Shown piece after piece: positions 21,751 to 31,749 of a DNA stretch of 64,000 bases (the first letter of the stretch is position 1; each line of letters opens with the position of its first letter). The position numbers and the translations under genes were made by a program. The DNA comes from Neckera pumila (lineage: Eukaryota > Streptophyta > Bryopsida > Hypnales > Neckeraceae): contig OZ018409.1 in NCBI GenBank assembly GCA_963969595.1, forward strand, positions 18,260,975 to 18,324,974. The letters are read 5' to 3'. The notes beneath the pieces are model-generated. The model saw nothing but the letters and a program-made list of their open reading frames with translations. It was not told the origin of the DNA and ran no database searches.

Positions 21751-22672
21751 CCCCTAAAGGACCGGTTGTCCCCTCGGAGGACAATTTGGGTCCGGGCAGG
21801 TTCCTATGATCTCAATTTTTAGTAATATTTTTTGGGATTTTTTGAGGTTGTGTATTTTTGCGAGATCTTTGTGAATATATGATTTTTATTTTAATTGATG
21901 CCCGGGAGCAAAAGTTATGGCACAATAAGTAAAATTGGAATTTTGCGGGCAGCACAAAAAAAATCACAAAAAGTCAAAATAAATTTTTTTTTCAAATTTT
22001 TCAAAGATTATATTTTTGTCTAAATGTGAAGCTCTGTGTCATTCAATTTGGACTAATAATGAGAAAGTTATGGACAATCTTAGTTTTTTGGGCAAACTAA
22101 ACATCTTCTTGAAAAAATAAGTTGTAGAATTCATTTTTGAATGCGATTTTGAGAATTTTTCAAAATTTTTTGTTAGGAAGGGTTAGATTTCCTTGCTAGA
22201 ACAATCCCACCGTTGGGATTATTGTGATTCAATTCCATCTAAAAGCTATTAACAATTTAGTTTTTTATTCAATCTTGAACCCACCTCTGCTTAACAATTT
22301 TTTAATGAGTGAAAAGTAAGTGCTTTTTTTCCTAAACTTTTTTGGTAGATTCTCAATTCAACTAGTTAACATAAATAAGTAAAAAATTGCAATCAATAGT
22401 GCAAAAAAGTTGAACTAAAAAGATTCAAAGCCAAAAAATCTGGTCAAGCAAGGTGGAAAAAAATTTGTTTTCTTCACTTTAAATGCATATATCTTGCAAT
22501 CTACGTGGTCAAAGATTCTGAAATTTCTTCCACATATTCATATACTAGTCAAGTATAAGATCTTACGGTTGGATATGCAAAAAAAAACAATTTTTTAAAC
22601 TCTTTTCTCTTTGCAATAGAAATGATAGTTTTGAATGGTTTTTGGTTGGAAATCACCTTGGTCCTTTAGGGG
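21751..22672. mobile_element. TTAA-bounded element (piggyBac-like MITE, group B, 922 bp)
   Basis: Flanked by TTAA at 21747-21750 and 22673-22676. Termini are CCCCTAAAGGACC and GGTCCTTTAGGGG, a 13-bp inverted repeat. Subterminal TCCTCGGAGGACAA forms a small palindrome shared with the copy at 48649-49578. The interior matches that copy along its length (for example GAGAAAGTTATGGACAATCT). There is no transposase frame. Confidence 0.8.
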
Positions 22673-22676
22673 TTAA

Positions 22677-23101
22677 AGAGCACCCTAACACTGTGGGCAT
22701 GTAATGTGAGGCAATGCTTCAGTGCGAGGGACAAGGTTTGTAACTTAGAGCATTTGCATTGCAACACTGTAAACGTTCTCCACCATTGATCTTCTAAGAT
22801 CTTCTCCGATCAATGGTGCATACTACTTTTAAAGTATTACTTCAGTGTGTTGCAGTTGGGCTGCTCTTTTAACTTAAGTTTTGTATGTAGAAAATGCCTC
22901 TCACAATTCTGGTCAAATTTACCGTACATCTTCCATTTGTTTAAAAATAAATAAAAATAAAAAATGTACCGTACATACTCCGCTCTATTAAGTTATTAGG
23001 TCCGGTGCAACAGAGCCATAAATGTGCTTCCATCAGTGACTGTGAAGTCTCTGTCATCTGCTCATTTCTGCTGCAGCTTCAAGAAGGGTCACCAAGGTAA
23101 C
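22677..23101. other. Short gene-less spacer
   Basis: Contains a run GATCTTCTAAGATCTTCTCCGATC with local palindromes near 22790, and no gene. It separates a group B TTAA element from a TAAGGTAGGAGG foldback copy. Confidence 0.35.
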
Positions 23102-23421
23102 TAAGGTAAGAGGTCCATAAAGCAATCTTCGAAGCGCTGAAACTGAATTTTGGGGAGGTAAAACATCTTGAAATATTTTTCAATAAATTTTCCTTGAAAG
23201 ACAAGACAAAATGGCATGTGGCCCAAGTTGTTTCATATTTTTTGGAGCTTTGTGGAATTAGTTATGAGATTTTGAAGTTGAAACACCAGAAGGTTCTAAA
23301 AGCGACCACCTCCTAGAATGTACACCATTTGTACAGTTTGGTTAATTGAAGAAAGCAAAATGTACCTCTGTATCATGTTCAGTTCAAAACTGCTTGAACT
23401 ATTTTCGAGCCTCCTAACTTA
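23102..23421. repeat. TAAGGTAGGAGG-family element, short copy
   Basis: The left end is CTAAGGTAAGAGGTCCATAAA and the right end GAGCCTCCTAACTTA. It shares with other copies the block TTGAAAGACAAG, GTTTCATATTTTTTGGAGC, TGGAATTAGTTATGA and the core CTAAAAGCGACCACCTCCTA. It lies 16 bp from the next TTAA element. Confidence 0.6.
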
Positions 23422-23441
23422 CACCTAAATCTCAGAGTTAA

Positions 23442-24367
23442 CCCCTAAAGGACCGGCATGCATTTTTTGGTTGTATAAAATTTTTGGGCAGGTACGTGTG
23501 ACTAGAGATTTCCATATTTTAGGCTGAAATTTTAATAAAAGGTGGGCACAAGGAGTATCTTTCATATGCACTAAATTTCATGACATTTGGAAATGTGAGT
23601 CAAAAGTTATGGCCTAATATGTTACTTTTTTTCGTAACTGAGCAGTTCGGGCAGATGAGAAAAAAACACTTTTTTCAAAAACAAAAATTTGAAATTGATT
23701 TTCTAGAGTTATATATACGTAAAAAGTTTTGAATCATCCCATTTTGATCAATGAATCAAAAGTTATGAAGATTTTTAGTTTGCGGGTAGTTATGGATTCT
23801 CTACTCTAAAATAAACTTTGAAGTCAGTTATCTTACTCAATTTTTAATATTTTTTGAAAAAAATAAAATTGTAGGATGTAGACTGTTTGTTACTATATAA
23901 CAACCATTGGGATTAGCATTTTTCAATTCTATTAGTAAATTCTTGACAATTTTGTATTTTGAATCATTTTATACTACTATCTACTTACTATTTTTTTCCT
24001 ATATGTTGTACGATTCCAAATGATCTAAAATTTTTCAAGAATGTAAACAACTTATCTAGGAAAAATAATTTAACAAAGCACCATCAATTTGGACATTTTT
24101 CATCGGAAAGTGAGCTTGTGAAGTGTTGCTGCCCTGTTTTTCAAAGGGCCCAAAAAATGGTTTCATTGAATTTGAATGCTTATATCTTGCAATTAGCACG
24201 GTGGAAATTTTTGAAACTTTTACCATATGTTCTCAAGTCAGCATACTACAAGATCCTATGATTACTTGTATCAAAAAAAAGTTTTTTTTTCAAACATTGG
24301 ATACTTGTACTAAAAATGGCAATTTTTAAGCGTTTTCGGTGAAAACATAGTCACGGAATTTTAGGGA
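23442..24367. mobile_element. TTAA-bounded element (piggyBac-like MITE, group A, 926 bp)
   Basis: Flanked by TTAA at 23438-23441 and 24368-24371. The left end is CCCCTAAAGGACCGG and the right end, slightly decayed, is GGAATTTTAGGGA. The interior is shared with 47391-48198, 50677-51587 and, in reverse, 57931-58867 and about 39270-39924 (for example CATTTTGATCAATGAATCAA and GAAAACATAGTCA near the right end). The longest frame is only 100 codons and has no recognisable domain. Confidence 0.8.
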
Positions 24368-24371
24368 TTAA

Positions 24372-24645
24372 GCAAATCGCATATTTTCAGCATGGTTTCC
24401 ATTATTATATTGAAAAAGATTTTTGGGAGGTCTTGTTGGTAGTCAAATGGAGATTATAGCTTCTCTTAGAATGCATTTTCTGGACACCATATGAATAAAC
24501 TACAAGTTTTCAAAGTGCTAAAAATAGGTGCACCTAAAATTGACCATAGACTTTTATAAATAGTGGAAGTACATTTTAGGCAAGAATCTAGGCTGTGCGA
24601 TTTTAGAAAGCGGTTGATTTTAGGTGTAGTTATCTCAATGTAGTC
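24372..24645. repeat. Dispersed repeat E, copy 1 (inverse of 49583-49852)
   Basis: A diverged reverse complement of 49583-49852. Matching blocks include AGATTCTTGCCTAAAAT.TACT, ATATGGTGTCCA and ACCATGCTGAA as read on one of the strands. Both copies directly abut a TTAA-bounded element. No coding function was seen. Confidence 0.5.
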
Positions 24646-25048
24646 CCGCACTCAAAAAATGAACACAACAGTTTTCAAGCTGGTATAAGTAACTTAGTTC
24701 AGTTTGTTGGCATTGTCGTAGGCCAAGGAGGATTGATGCATGTATATATTGCCCCATCAAAGGGTAATGTAAAAATTGCCCTGTTTTTTGTGCCACTCAA
24801 ATTTTGTATTTCTTCATGCTTCATAGCTAATTTGGGGCCTCTGATTGCAAATATGAGTTCAGAATTTACAAATTTCATCATATGCGGCAAATAAAAAATT
24901 CCAGTGTTTTCTGCAAGGGTAAAACACGGGGCAATACATGTGTCAAATTGTCAATCCTCCCTGGCCATTGTTGTATGGATGTTTGGCTTTGATTTTCAAC
25001 TTCAACAAATACTTCATAAGCGTATTTGCCAGAAGCCCAATATTAAGT
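24646..25048. other. Gene-less spacer
   Basis: About 400 bp with no recognised gene or repeat. It lies between repeat E and a PIF/Harbinger-like MITE. Confidence 0.35.
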
Positions 25049-25051
25049 TAA

Positions 25052-25231
25052 GGGCCTCTTCACACTATGGCCGTCCAAGTCGAGAGGCCGTAAGACTCTG
25101 CAATATGATTGGTGGAACCGACGGACCCTGCAATATGATTGGTGGAAACGACGGACCCTGCAATATGATTGGTGGAAACGACGGACTCTCGACGGACTCT
25201 CGACTTGGACGGCCATAGTGTGAAGAGGCCC
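25052..25231. mobile_element. PIF/Harbinger-like MITE with internal 30-bp tandem repeats, copy 1 (180 bp)
   Basis: Perfect inverted ends of about 35 bp, starting GGGCCTCTTCACACTATGG, are flanked by TAA (25049-25051 and 25232-25234). A 3-bp TAA/TTA duplication with GGGCC ends fits the PIF/Harbinger (Tourist) group. Between the arms, a unit of about 30 bases containing CTGCAATATGATTGGTGGAA occurs three times, with GACGGACTCTC repeated after it. The second copy is at 50050-50188. Confidence 0.8.
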
Positions 25232-25234
25232 TAA

Positions 25235-25783
25235 GTTGCATATGATTGTGCACTGGCTATGGAAATGATAACTACCCCTGGCCACTGCACCAGCTCTGGA
25301 TATTTGTGTGAAGTACTATCCACTGAAAAGTCTGTGGCAGGGAGTTCTGCCTCTGCCTCGCTTCTGACTCAAGAAACCATCAGCTCTATCTTTTGATTTC
25401 AGTAGGAAAAAATACCCCCCCTCCCAATGCCATTGATTCAATATAAAAACAGTGCCAAAAATACAAAAGAAAACTCTGATTTGCCCAGCCCACCTCCCAA
25501 ACCAAAAATAACTTTGATATGAATATTGTATACATAATACGTACGGTTATAGTATGCTACAATATATGGATATATATCATCTTTGGATGGAATATATACA
25601 AGTACAGCATAGCATAGTACGATGTACAAATATCATATACATAATATATATGGTTATAATGTGGTACAATGTACAGATATTGGATTGATATGGGATACTA
25701 AATATGCTATCCATACATTCAGTTAGCATGGTTTTTTTACCTATATATATATATTTAGATATCTAATTTGTTTTCTTTGTAAT
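25235..25783. other. Gene-less stretch with ATATAC-rich direct repeats
   Basis: Segments at about 25518-25573 and 25624-25680 are diverged direct repeats (TACATAATA, GGTTATA, TACAATRTA, GATAT in the same order). Further (TA)n tracts occur near 25740-25760. No gene was seen. Confidence 0.4.
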
Positions 25784-26451
25784 GTTGAAATCTCCCGGCC
25801 GTGTATCCTTTGGCCGCGTGCTTGGTACCATCAGAAAGCTCTCGGCGAGGAGGGGTGCACGGGCTTGGTTTCGTGGCATTTGGACCTACGGTACAGAAGT
25901 AATTGAAGTTTCAAAGTATTTATGAATCAAAAAATTAGAAAATTACTTTTATTTTGAATTTGGTTGTGATCTTAGTACCGTTGGAAAGCTCTTGGCAAGG
26001 AGGGGGTCCCCTCGAAGAAAACTGCGTTGTAGTTGTCAAAAATTGCGTTGTACCCAACAAAAAGTGTGGGGTGGATTTTGTGAGTTCTCCCATCATAACA
26101 TAGAATTTTGCATTCTAATACAAAATTCTACATTTTATTTGTCAAATTTTGTGTTGAAATGGTGGAACGCAAAATTTTGCGTTTTGAAGGGAGAACTCAA
26201 CAAAATCCACCCCACATTTTTTGTTGAGTACAACGCAGTTTTTGTCAAATACAATGCAGATTTGACAAGTAAAACACAGTTTTTGTCAAGTTAAATGCAA
26301 TTTTCTTTTAGTGCCAGAAGATGGACTTTGTTTTGTGGCGTTTGGAATGACGATGTGAGTTATTGAATTTCAAAGTTTTTATATCAATGAAAAAAAAAAT
26401 GTGACTTTTCTTTTTGTTTTGGTTGTGGCAACGGCACAAGGTACACTAGTA
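25784..26451. repeat. Dispersed repeat F, copy 1, interrupted by a foldback insert
   Basis: Homologous in the same orientation to 52201-52527. Both start GTTGARATCTCCCGGCC, contain two related internal units (CAGAAAGC.CTCGGC.AGGAGGGGTGCACGG and GGAAAGCTCTTG.C.AG.AGG) and end GTGGCAACGGCACA. This copy is split by an insertion at about 26015-26309 that is absent from the other. The original identity is unclear. The GC-richer blocks might derive from a captured or mobile coding sequence, but no frame is sustained. Confidence 0.6.
26015..26309. mobile_element. Foldback/TIR insert (about 295 bp) within repeat F
   Basis: The insert begins GAAGAAAACTGCGTTGTA and ends with a related inverse (ATGCAATTTTCTTTTA). 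Inner inverted arms contain GTGTGGGGTGGATTTTGT and its complement around 26068 and 26200. The uninterrupted copy at 52201-52527 defines the empty site. It has no coding capacity. Confidence 0.6.
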
Positions 26452-26459
26452 TTGATGAT

Positions 26460-28339
26460 GTATGGATACAAATATGTGTACTATAGTATGTATTATTCCA
26501 TATTGATTGCAGTCTCACAACTTCATAGAAAATATAATTATAAGGGGGGGGGGGATAAAAAGATTACTTCACAAGCAATATACATATTTATTAATTTGAA
26601 GTGAGTGAGAGTGAACACAGGTTTGTCTTTATCTCATTAGAAGTGGCATGCACTGCCAACATTACACTAAGGTACAATATCATGTACAAAAACTCTATAC
26701 ATACAGACAACATAAAGGGAAAAAAATAAACCATATTTGCTTATGTAAATGTGTGATACGGAGTTTAGGGTTGGCCTCGTATGAGAGGATGTACGTAAAG
26801 GTCTAATTTAGCACTTGTGTGCCAAATTTGAATTTCCACATTAGATTCTCAGGGATCCATGTCACCGTACACCATTCACAAGATGACATGTAACATTTTA
26901 TTTTAGCAAAAATGACTTTAGATATGCCAAACTTTACCTTTTTCATACGGAGTTGGATAAAGATGGGACGCATATAGTGCATTCTACTTCAAAGATGGGT
27001 TGAAAAAAAAACTCTTTTGAAATTGTTGAATCGTTAAATACTCTAGCTTATTAGCAGCTAGAGTACCTTTCTACACTAATAATTAATGAAAGCGCAAAAC
27101 ATAGTTAGACAATTTCAAAAGTACTATTTTAAAATAAAATAGTTTTAAAATATAATGAAAATAAATTAAGCATTCATCAAAGTTGTTCTTACAATTTTTG
27201 GATGGTGGCTACTACTTTCATCTAAAATGGTTGTATTTATCTAAATCCTTGTTTTCACTTCCAAACCCAAAGCAATCTACCTTGTGTTTGAGGATTTTGT
27301 TAGGTGTCAAGGATTGTTGCGTGTGAGAGATATATATTTTGTTTGTAAGAGATTGTACTTTAGACCAGTCAAATTGGAGAAGCAAAAACTTTGCAACATA
27401 TGTGTAACGTTATTGACAAAAAAGAGATGCAAGATTGTGTGGAACAAGTTGAATTTTACAAATTAGGCAATCCATACACACAAATATATATGTGTAGGCA
27501 TATTAGTTCAATAATTTCCAAAAATTTAGGCACCTTTTTATTATTATTTTTTTGACCAAGCTGCTAGGAAGCTACAGTAGCTAGTAACATACTAACCTAA
27601 ATTTTGCTAAATGTTTTTTGTATTCCCAAATTAATATTTCTTTTTATATCTACAATTCAACATATTCTAAGATACAATATTCTCTTATTCTTCACGATGA
27701 TGATACTTAGACTTGAAACTATTCTGTGCACTCAAGGATAAAGTTTTATCCTCCGACCTTCATTATAATAAAAGATTTTTCAAAATTTATAACAATTTAG
27801 TATACATGCCATATTTAACTACTTTTAGACTATTGAAAGTCTAGAATTAATAGTGGCCATCGGGAGAGAAAAAAATGGTCATCAAGAGATAATCCAAAAC
27901 ATCCAGAGATCTATACAAAAATTGAGAGATCTACACAAAAATTGGGAGATCTCCCGATGTTATTATCGGAAATAATTGGACATACAGTCCAAAATTCATT
28001 AAATAGTCCAGAAATAGTTAAATGTGGCATATACCTACCATACCTATCAAATGACATGCTATATTTTTATTGTGTTGCTGTAGTTAGCAGTGTATATAAT
28101 TTCCCCTTAGTTGCATAATTGGCTCCAATTCCTAGGATCATAGTCACAATCAACCACCAATTCCATAGTACTCTATGTATAGATTCTAATTTTTATTTTA
28201 TATAAAAAATCATAGGACTTGTCTCTTTAAAAATAAAACATACACAAAAGAATTCATTTTTTCTGAAAAGTTTTAGATTCACTCTAGAAAGACGTTGTAG
28301 ATCTAAAAGGTTGAATGGATGACTTTGCTATTAACAATA
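26460..28339. other. AT-rich intergenic DNA, no gene seen
   Basis: A G-run of about 10 bases lies near 26545. Around 27890-27960 GAGATCTACACAAAAATT-type units occur two to three times. The frames are short and unconvincing. Confidence 0.4.
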
Positions 28340-28634
28340 GAAACAAAAAATGCACCTATTGGTCCAATAATAGAAGTATTTTGGTGACTACCTTGGTCAT
28401 AGGGATTGTGTCTTTCTAAGATTAAGACATCCAATTATTGCAAACTCACAAGCTACATGAACTGAGGGGAAGGGGCATTGCATCAACACAACCCAAGCTA
28501 CATCTATATAGCAAAGTAGAAATTGTGAATAGGTTTTATGTAAGATGTTTAAAATTGGAAGGACGTAGCCCCTATAATTAAGGTAGTTACCAAAATATTC
28601 CAATTATTGGACCAATAGATGCATTCTTTGTTTC
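28340..28634. mobile_element. TIR element (about 295 bp), GAAACAAARAATGCA termini
   Basis: The first about 55 bp (GAAACAAAAAATGCACCTAT, then TTGGTCCAATAAT) pair with the inverse at the right end (ATTATTGGACCAATAGATGC to TTTGTTTC). The superfamily is unassigned because the target duplication is not clear. The interior holds a short minus-strand frame with no recognisable product. Confidence 0.6.
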
Positions 28635-28696
28635 ATCTTGAAGGAGACATTCCTTGTATTTTTTTTATAATTGCATGAGTTTAGAGGGGTATTTAA

Positions 28697-28722
28697 GGGG
28701 GGGGGGGGGGGGGGGGGGGGGG
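28697..28722. repeat. Poly(G) run of 26
   Basis: An uninterrupted run of 26 G on the + strand within AT-rich DNA. Such tracts are unstable and prone to assembly or polymerase error, so the exact length should not be trusted. Confidence 0.9.
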
Positions 28723-28758
28723 TATTATCTTAGTGTACTTCATTGTATGCACCCTATG

Positions 28759-29180
28759 ATTACCTAACTTTTTAAGTCGGTCTTATTTTATTTTTTGCTA
28801 TGAGTTAGTAACTATAATGTGGAAGTTACAAAGAATAATCGCATCCTACTTGTATAAGAATTATTTTAAAAACATAAACATTAATCCTTTAAGACTTTTG
28901 GACTTATGTATACAAAAGATAAGAAATGAAGAACTACACAAACCAACCTCTTGCAACATGAACATAAAGATTACCTAATTTTTTTAGTTGGGCTTATTTT
29001 GTTCTTTGCTATGAGTAGTTATAATGCAGAAGTTGCAAATAATAATCATATTGTACTTTTGTAGGAATTATTAAAAAAACTTAAAACATTAATCCTTTAA
29101 GACTTTGGGACTTATGTGTACAAAAAATAAGAGATTAAGAACTACACAAAATCAACCTCTTGCAACATGAACATAAAGAG
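28759..29180. repeat. Tandem direct repeat of about 211 bp (two units)
   Basis: Units at about 28759-28969 and 28970-29180 both begin GATTACCTAA and end TTGCAACATGAACATAAAG. Identity by eye is about 85%, so the duplication is not recent. No gene is contained. Confidence 0.75.
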
Positions 29181-29968
29181 CTAATTGTTGTTGCTTGAAA
29201 AGAATTAATTCTATCATGTATAAATTCAAACTTATGTAGTTCTAATTTTTTTCTTCAAATATCAATAAACTCAAACTATCCTATATTTATTAAATAAAAA
29301 AAATTACATTTTCTACACCCTCTAGTAATATCCCAAAACATATAACTTTTACCTCGAAATAATATTAACATAACATACTATATCGTGGTTGCATAATTAA
29401 ACTTAAGGTAGCATAATTCATACACTAAGTGTCTCCCCTCCTCAAGTTCTATAGTTAACAATGAAGTCATCCATCCTACCTTTTAGTCCCGCAACGTCTA
29501 TACAAGTTAAACATTTAAAGTCCTCTACAATGCTCACATGCCTTACCAACTAACTTTATAAATTGTAAAATATGTCAAATGAGAATACATCCAACACAAA
29601 AAATACTCATAACATTGATGTGGTTTTGGACAGAAAAAATTAAGAAATCTGAGGTAGGATTGAAATGTGTGGCCTTGGAACATCATCAATGAATACTCTA
29701 CATACTAAGCAATAAATTTCCATTAGCGTGCAACTATAGCAATTAAAGATTTTGTAGACTCTAACTTAGTATTGAGCATTGTGCTCCAATCTTTGCTTCC
29801 AATAGAATGCATAATTAAACTTAAGGTAGTATGCTCTTAAAGTGACCATTTAAGCCTACCTAACTCATCAATGACTATAATGGATAATTTAAAGAACATG
29901 TCAAAGAATGTCATAGGGAATTATTTACAACATGGTTGCTTTAAGAGCAGACTACCTTATAGGTACTC
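29181..29968. other. AT-rich spacer, no gene seen
   Basis: GCATAATTAAACTTAAGGTA occurs near 29390 and again near 29810, perhaps the two ends of an unrecognised repeat. Nothing coding was supported. Confidence 0.35.
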
Positions 29969-29971
29969 TTA

Positions 29972-30439
29972 CAGCATCACCACCCATTCCCCCCAAACAA
30001 GACTGGAAGAAATCGAGTGGCCGAGCCTTGCAACTCCCGGGCCATCTCCACCTTCAAGGACATGCCAAACTAAATCAATCTCATTCATTAATGACTGGAC
30101 AGAATCAAGAATCAACCAATATGCGAGTTGATTAAAAAACTGTAAGAAATGAAATGTTTAGGCTCACAAACCAACAAACCCGACAAGATCAAGCAAGGCA
30201 AGAGTCAAAGCCTGATAGGGACAAAATTGTAAGAAATGAAGTGTTTAGACTCACAAACCAAGCAAGATCAAGCAAGATCAAGCAAGAGTCAAAGCCTGAC
30301 AAGGACGCTCTCCTTGTGTTTGGAGAGAGTGATGAGTCATTTTTTTGTCCTTGGCCGGGTCTATGGTAGATCACTTTTTCTTGGTTGGCCACACCCAAGC
30401 CCGGATCGGGGAGCTTCCCGTAAATGAGTGGTGATGATC
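29972..30439. mobile_element. PIF/Harbinger-like MITE (468 bp) with internal tandem repeats
   Basis: The ends are CAGCATCACCACCCATT and AATGAGTGGTGATGATC, flanked by TTA (29969-29971 and 30440-30442). Inside, a unit of about 87 bp (starting TGTAAGAAATGAAGTGTTTA) is duplicated at about 30142-30312 and carries a short AGATCAAGCA microsatellite. The overlapping frames at 30154-30461 are products of this repeat, not genes. Confidence 0.65.
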
Positions 30440-30442
30440 TTA

Positions 30443-31749
30443 GCTTTAGTGGCAGCTCCATGTGGCAAGGGAACTTAACTTGGTGATGGCGGGCTAGTTA
30501 GTATGGAAATCATCCTTTTTGGTACAAGAGTGAATCTACTTACAAAATCAAAAGATCTCATTGGAGGTCAAACCAAAAGAACTCATTGGAGGCCAAACTA
30601 TTGTGCAAGACCTCCCCTTTTGCACAAAATTCCAAGGATGAATTCATCAATTTGGCCAATTGCACGTAGTATTTTTGGATAAATGTACTGATATTGCATC
30701 CGTCTTCCTACGTAGCTTTGATGCTCTAATTAGATAGAGATTCCAGAGGGCTGAGGTTTGGTGTATTTGTGCATGATCCTTCAAGAATCCTAATTGTCGC
30801 AAAATTCTGAGGCGGAAGTCATAGTACAAACATGTATGTTCGGAAAGTGAACATCTAGCAAAAGAGGGCACAATTTTCCTAGAGAAATTCCAATGCAAAA
30901 CACAAATTCCATGTGTTGCAAGATTTCAAAAATTCTAGCATAACACTACGGATCCCCTCCTACCAGCTCAAAATTTTTGGGCTTCAAATTCTACCGCAAA
31001 TGGGCTTCAAATGCACGGATGTATACCAGTAACCAATCACTCACACCTCTGTTTTGCATGGACTTTGTACCCAGGAACCTTTTAAGGATTAAGGTAATCC
31101 AGCCTAATACTACTCTCATTTCCATTCCGCCATTGAGTACAAGAGATGCATTTCAGAACAAATATGTACAAATATACATGAGAGAGGAATTGGAATTTGG
31201 GTTGTAATAGGCTGGTTCACCTTCCTACTTTTGAAAGTAATACCACATGAAAAAGAAACTGAAAGGATCTTTCATAGCTTTTTGCAACTACAAAAGGGAT
31301 AGAGAGAGGATTCATATGCACACTTCTCTCGACACATCAAAAACAATCTAAAACGAGAGTATCAATTCAAAGTTTCGAATTGCGAAGAACTAGTGATAGT
31401 GTGAGAGATTTCAAGAAAAAACAAACCCTTCAATGTGGAAATAAAAATGAAACACTATGGTACAGAAAAATCTAGGGGCAAAGACTCCCGTCGACAAATC
31501 CCCTACAATGTCAAATCGTCTCTGGAATCATCACAACTCTAGACTCAAAGGCCACTTCGCCCTTTGACAAAAGCTAATTAATTAGTTCACCATCACCACC
31601 CTTCTCATGTAGAAGCGAATGAGTTATGAAATCATTTGTGGTCTGGACTCTGCATGCTAATGAGCTAAAAAAAATTTAGTTAGTGAATAAGATACATGGT
31701 GTGTTCTTCACCTCGGTTTACATTGATGGAATGTCCCGCCTCTCGAAAT
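30443..31749. other. Region downstream of the AGPase gene, no separate gene
   Basis: It should include the 3' UTR of the minus-strand AGPase transcript near its right end. No second gene was recognised; frames at 30647-31207 are short and unlike known proteins. Confidence 0.4.

Noticed and set aside
23959..24261. 100-codon frame in a group A TTAA element as a transposase remnant
   Set aside because: There are no DDE residues or zinc-finger pattern, and the frame is not open in the other copies.
25108..25200. Regularly spaced repeats resembling a small CRISPR array
   Set aside because: The three units are nearly contiguous, lie between perfect inverted ends with a TAA duplication, and the genome is eukaryotic. 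It is a MITE interior.
29871..30461. Short protein genes at 29871-30461 on both strands
   Set aside because: The frames lie inside a MITE and reflect its internal tandem repeats.
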